Assembly (NCBI GenBank): GCA_019634625.1 | Contig: JAHCBA010000023.1 | Coordinates: forward strand, 1-64,000 | DNA length: 64,000 nucleotides | Origin: Verrucomicrobiia bacterium | GTDB taxonomy: Bacteria > Verrucomicrobiota > Verrucomicrobiia > Limisphaerales > CAIMTB01 | Direction: 5' to 3' | Shown here: positions 63,248 through 64,000 of the stretch, one piece after another | Numbering within the stretch: position 1 is the stretch's first letter | How the letters are laid out: each line of letters opens with the position of its first letter | Notes under the pieces: model-generated | The model's input: only the letters and a program-made list of their open reading frames with translations | Databases searched by the model: none | Told to the model about the DNA's origin: nothing | Position numbers and translations under genes: made by a program

Positions 63248-63652
63248 CTACCCCATCAGCCCCGCGCAGGGAGGCTCCATCGTCCCCGGAATGACATACT
63301 CCTGCACCACCCGCCCCCCGATAAGATGCTCGTCCACGATCCTGTCCAGCACCTCGGAGGTGCACGAGTGGTACCAGACCCCCTCCGGATACACGACCGC
63401 CACCGGTCCATGACTGCAGATCCGCAGACACCCGGCCTTGGTCCGTTGCAGCACGCCTCCCCCGGCCCTGTTCCCGATCGCTTTCAGCCGGCCCTTCAGA
63501 TGCTCCCACGCCGCCTGACCCACCGATCGGTCACAGCACTTCGCTTCCGCCGGATCGACACACAGGAAGATGTGGCGCCCCGCCCGCCCCGCCCCCACGG
63601 CACACGCCGCACGACGAAGCTGCTCCTCCCCTTCCGGATCCAGTTGGCTCAT
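63248..63652 (-). CDS. [2Fe-2S] thioredoxin-like ferredoxin
   Basis: A 134-residue protein starting [20 protein letters not shown]. The cluster ligands are in [15 protein letters not shown] (Cys-x8-Cys spacing) and [20 protein letters not shown] (Cys-x3-Cys), which is the thioredoxin-like [2Fe-2S] ferredoxin pattern. It likely shuttles electrons in the cytoplasm; no partner enzyme is adjacent. The ATG at 63652 is used; the frame continues upstream without a better start. It is divergent from the partial membrane-protein gene, with 144 bases between them. Confidence 0.85.
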   Translation of the reverse strand: MSQLDPEGEEQLRRAACAVGAGRAGRHIFLCVDPAEAKCCDRSVGQAAWEHLKGRLKAIGNRAGGGVLQRTKAGCLRICSHGPVAVVYPEGVWYHSCTSEVLDRIVDEHLIGGRVVQEYVIPGTMEPPCAGLMG

Positions 63653-63796
63653 CCCGCTCGTGCTCTCCACCCCGCCGATCCGACCTGATCCGCCCGTCCC
63701 CGCGCAAGGCGCGACACGGGGAAGCCCCGATGAACGGTGCATTCCCCCATCTCCGCCATTGGACCCATTCGCCGACTCTGCCAAAGTCGATTTCCG

Positions 63797-64000
63797 ATGC
63801 CCGTGGAGGCCCATCGCACAACTCCTTCCCGCACCCCACGGGCCCCCAACCCCGCCCCCGCGCCGAAATCGGGATGGCGTGAACTCTTCCGGACCGCCCC
63901 GTTCACCAACGCCGCCGTCGTGCTGGCCATCGTCATCGGCTTCTTTCACGGGTGGTTGAAACTCAAGATCCGGCACCCGGTCGCCACCTTCCTCTTCGAC
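63797..64000 (+). CDS. N-terminal part of a membrane protein, cut by the window edge
   Basis: An open frame from ATG 63797 runs without a stop to the last base (68 codons). A Pro/Ala-rich start ([16 protein letters not shown]) is followed by a membrane-like segment ([19 protein letters not shown]) and [14 protein letters not shown], where the next helix seems to begin. It resembles the start of a polytopic protein, possibly of the O-antigen ligase type, but this cannot be decided from the fragment. Confidence 0.6.
   Translation, partial: MPVEAHRTTPSRTPRAPNPAPAPKSGWRELFRTAPFTNAAVVLAIVIGFFHGWLKLKIRHPVATFLFD

Noticed and set aside
1-64000. tRNA, rRNA, transposase or reverse-transcriptase genes
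   Set aside because: None recognised by eye; a covariance-model or profile search could still find a tRNA in an intergenic gap.

Overview
The window is a high-GC chromosomal segment of what looks like a verrucomicrobial (or closely related PVC-group) bacterium. The evidence is indirect. It carries a type-IV-pilin-like protein with an H-X9-DG C-terminus, a PEP-CTERM protein, very large secreted proteins with lamin-tail, PA14 and cadherin-like domains, a Tat-exported Gfo/Idh/MocA oxidoreductase, and DUF1573, rhodanese and MauE-like genes. No rRNA, tRNA, CRISPR, cas gene, transposase or reverse transcriptase was recognised. The species cannot be named from the sequence.

Layout. 0-7.7 kb holds small envelope and housekeeping genes: a SecD-P1-like secreted protein, an M23 peptidase, a DUF2959 lipoprotein, a DUF481 outer-membrane protein, a metallo-beta-lactamase-fold hydrolase, rsgA with a broken rsgA fragment beside it, and a dihaem peroxidase. 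7.7-13 kb is a three-gene chaperone cassette, DUF2760 - Hsp70 - Hsp70/DUF3731. 13-23 kb has a lipoprotein, a SolA-type oxidase, the DUF1573-rhodanese-MauE cassette, a 1007-residue secreted protein, an outer-membrane lipoprotein-sorting-like protein and a two-domain CbiX chelatase. 23-24 kb is a strikingly AT-rich island of degenerate repeats. 24-36 kb has a divergent pair: a beta-helix protein and a 3305-residue CotH/lamin-tail protein. Then follow priA, 1.2 kb of repeats, and a secreted lectin/LamG protein with three near-identical internal repeats.

45-49 kb is the most interesting locus. A formylglycine-generating-enzyme-like (SUMF1/C-type-lectin fold) gene ends in what looks like a diversity-generating-retroelement variable region. 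It is followed by a shortened version of the small accessory gene usually next to the retroelement reverse transcriptase, and that gene is translationally coupled to a 993-residue LRR-Roc-COR (Roco) GTPase. No reverse transcriptase or template repeat was seen here. The locus may be a domesticated or trans-diversified receptor module wired to a Roco switch.

49-64 kb holds a secreted four-repeat protein, a pilin-like protein, a glycosyltransferase, a beta-helix protein, the grpE-dnaJ-rsmE stress/ribosome cluster, a ferredoxin with a PEP-CTERM protein, an oxidoreductase, an amidohydrolase, a 2Fe-2S ferredoxin and the start of a membrane protein cut by the window edge.

The intergenic DNA is rich in dispersed palindromic elements. 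At least four families occur in more than one place. The commonest has two imperfect 24-bp arms and forms tandem arrays with an exact 97-bp period.
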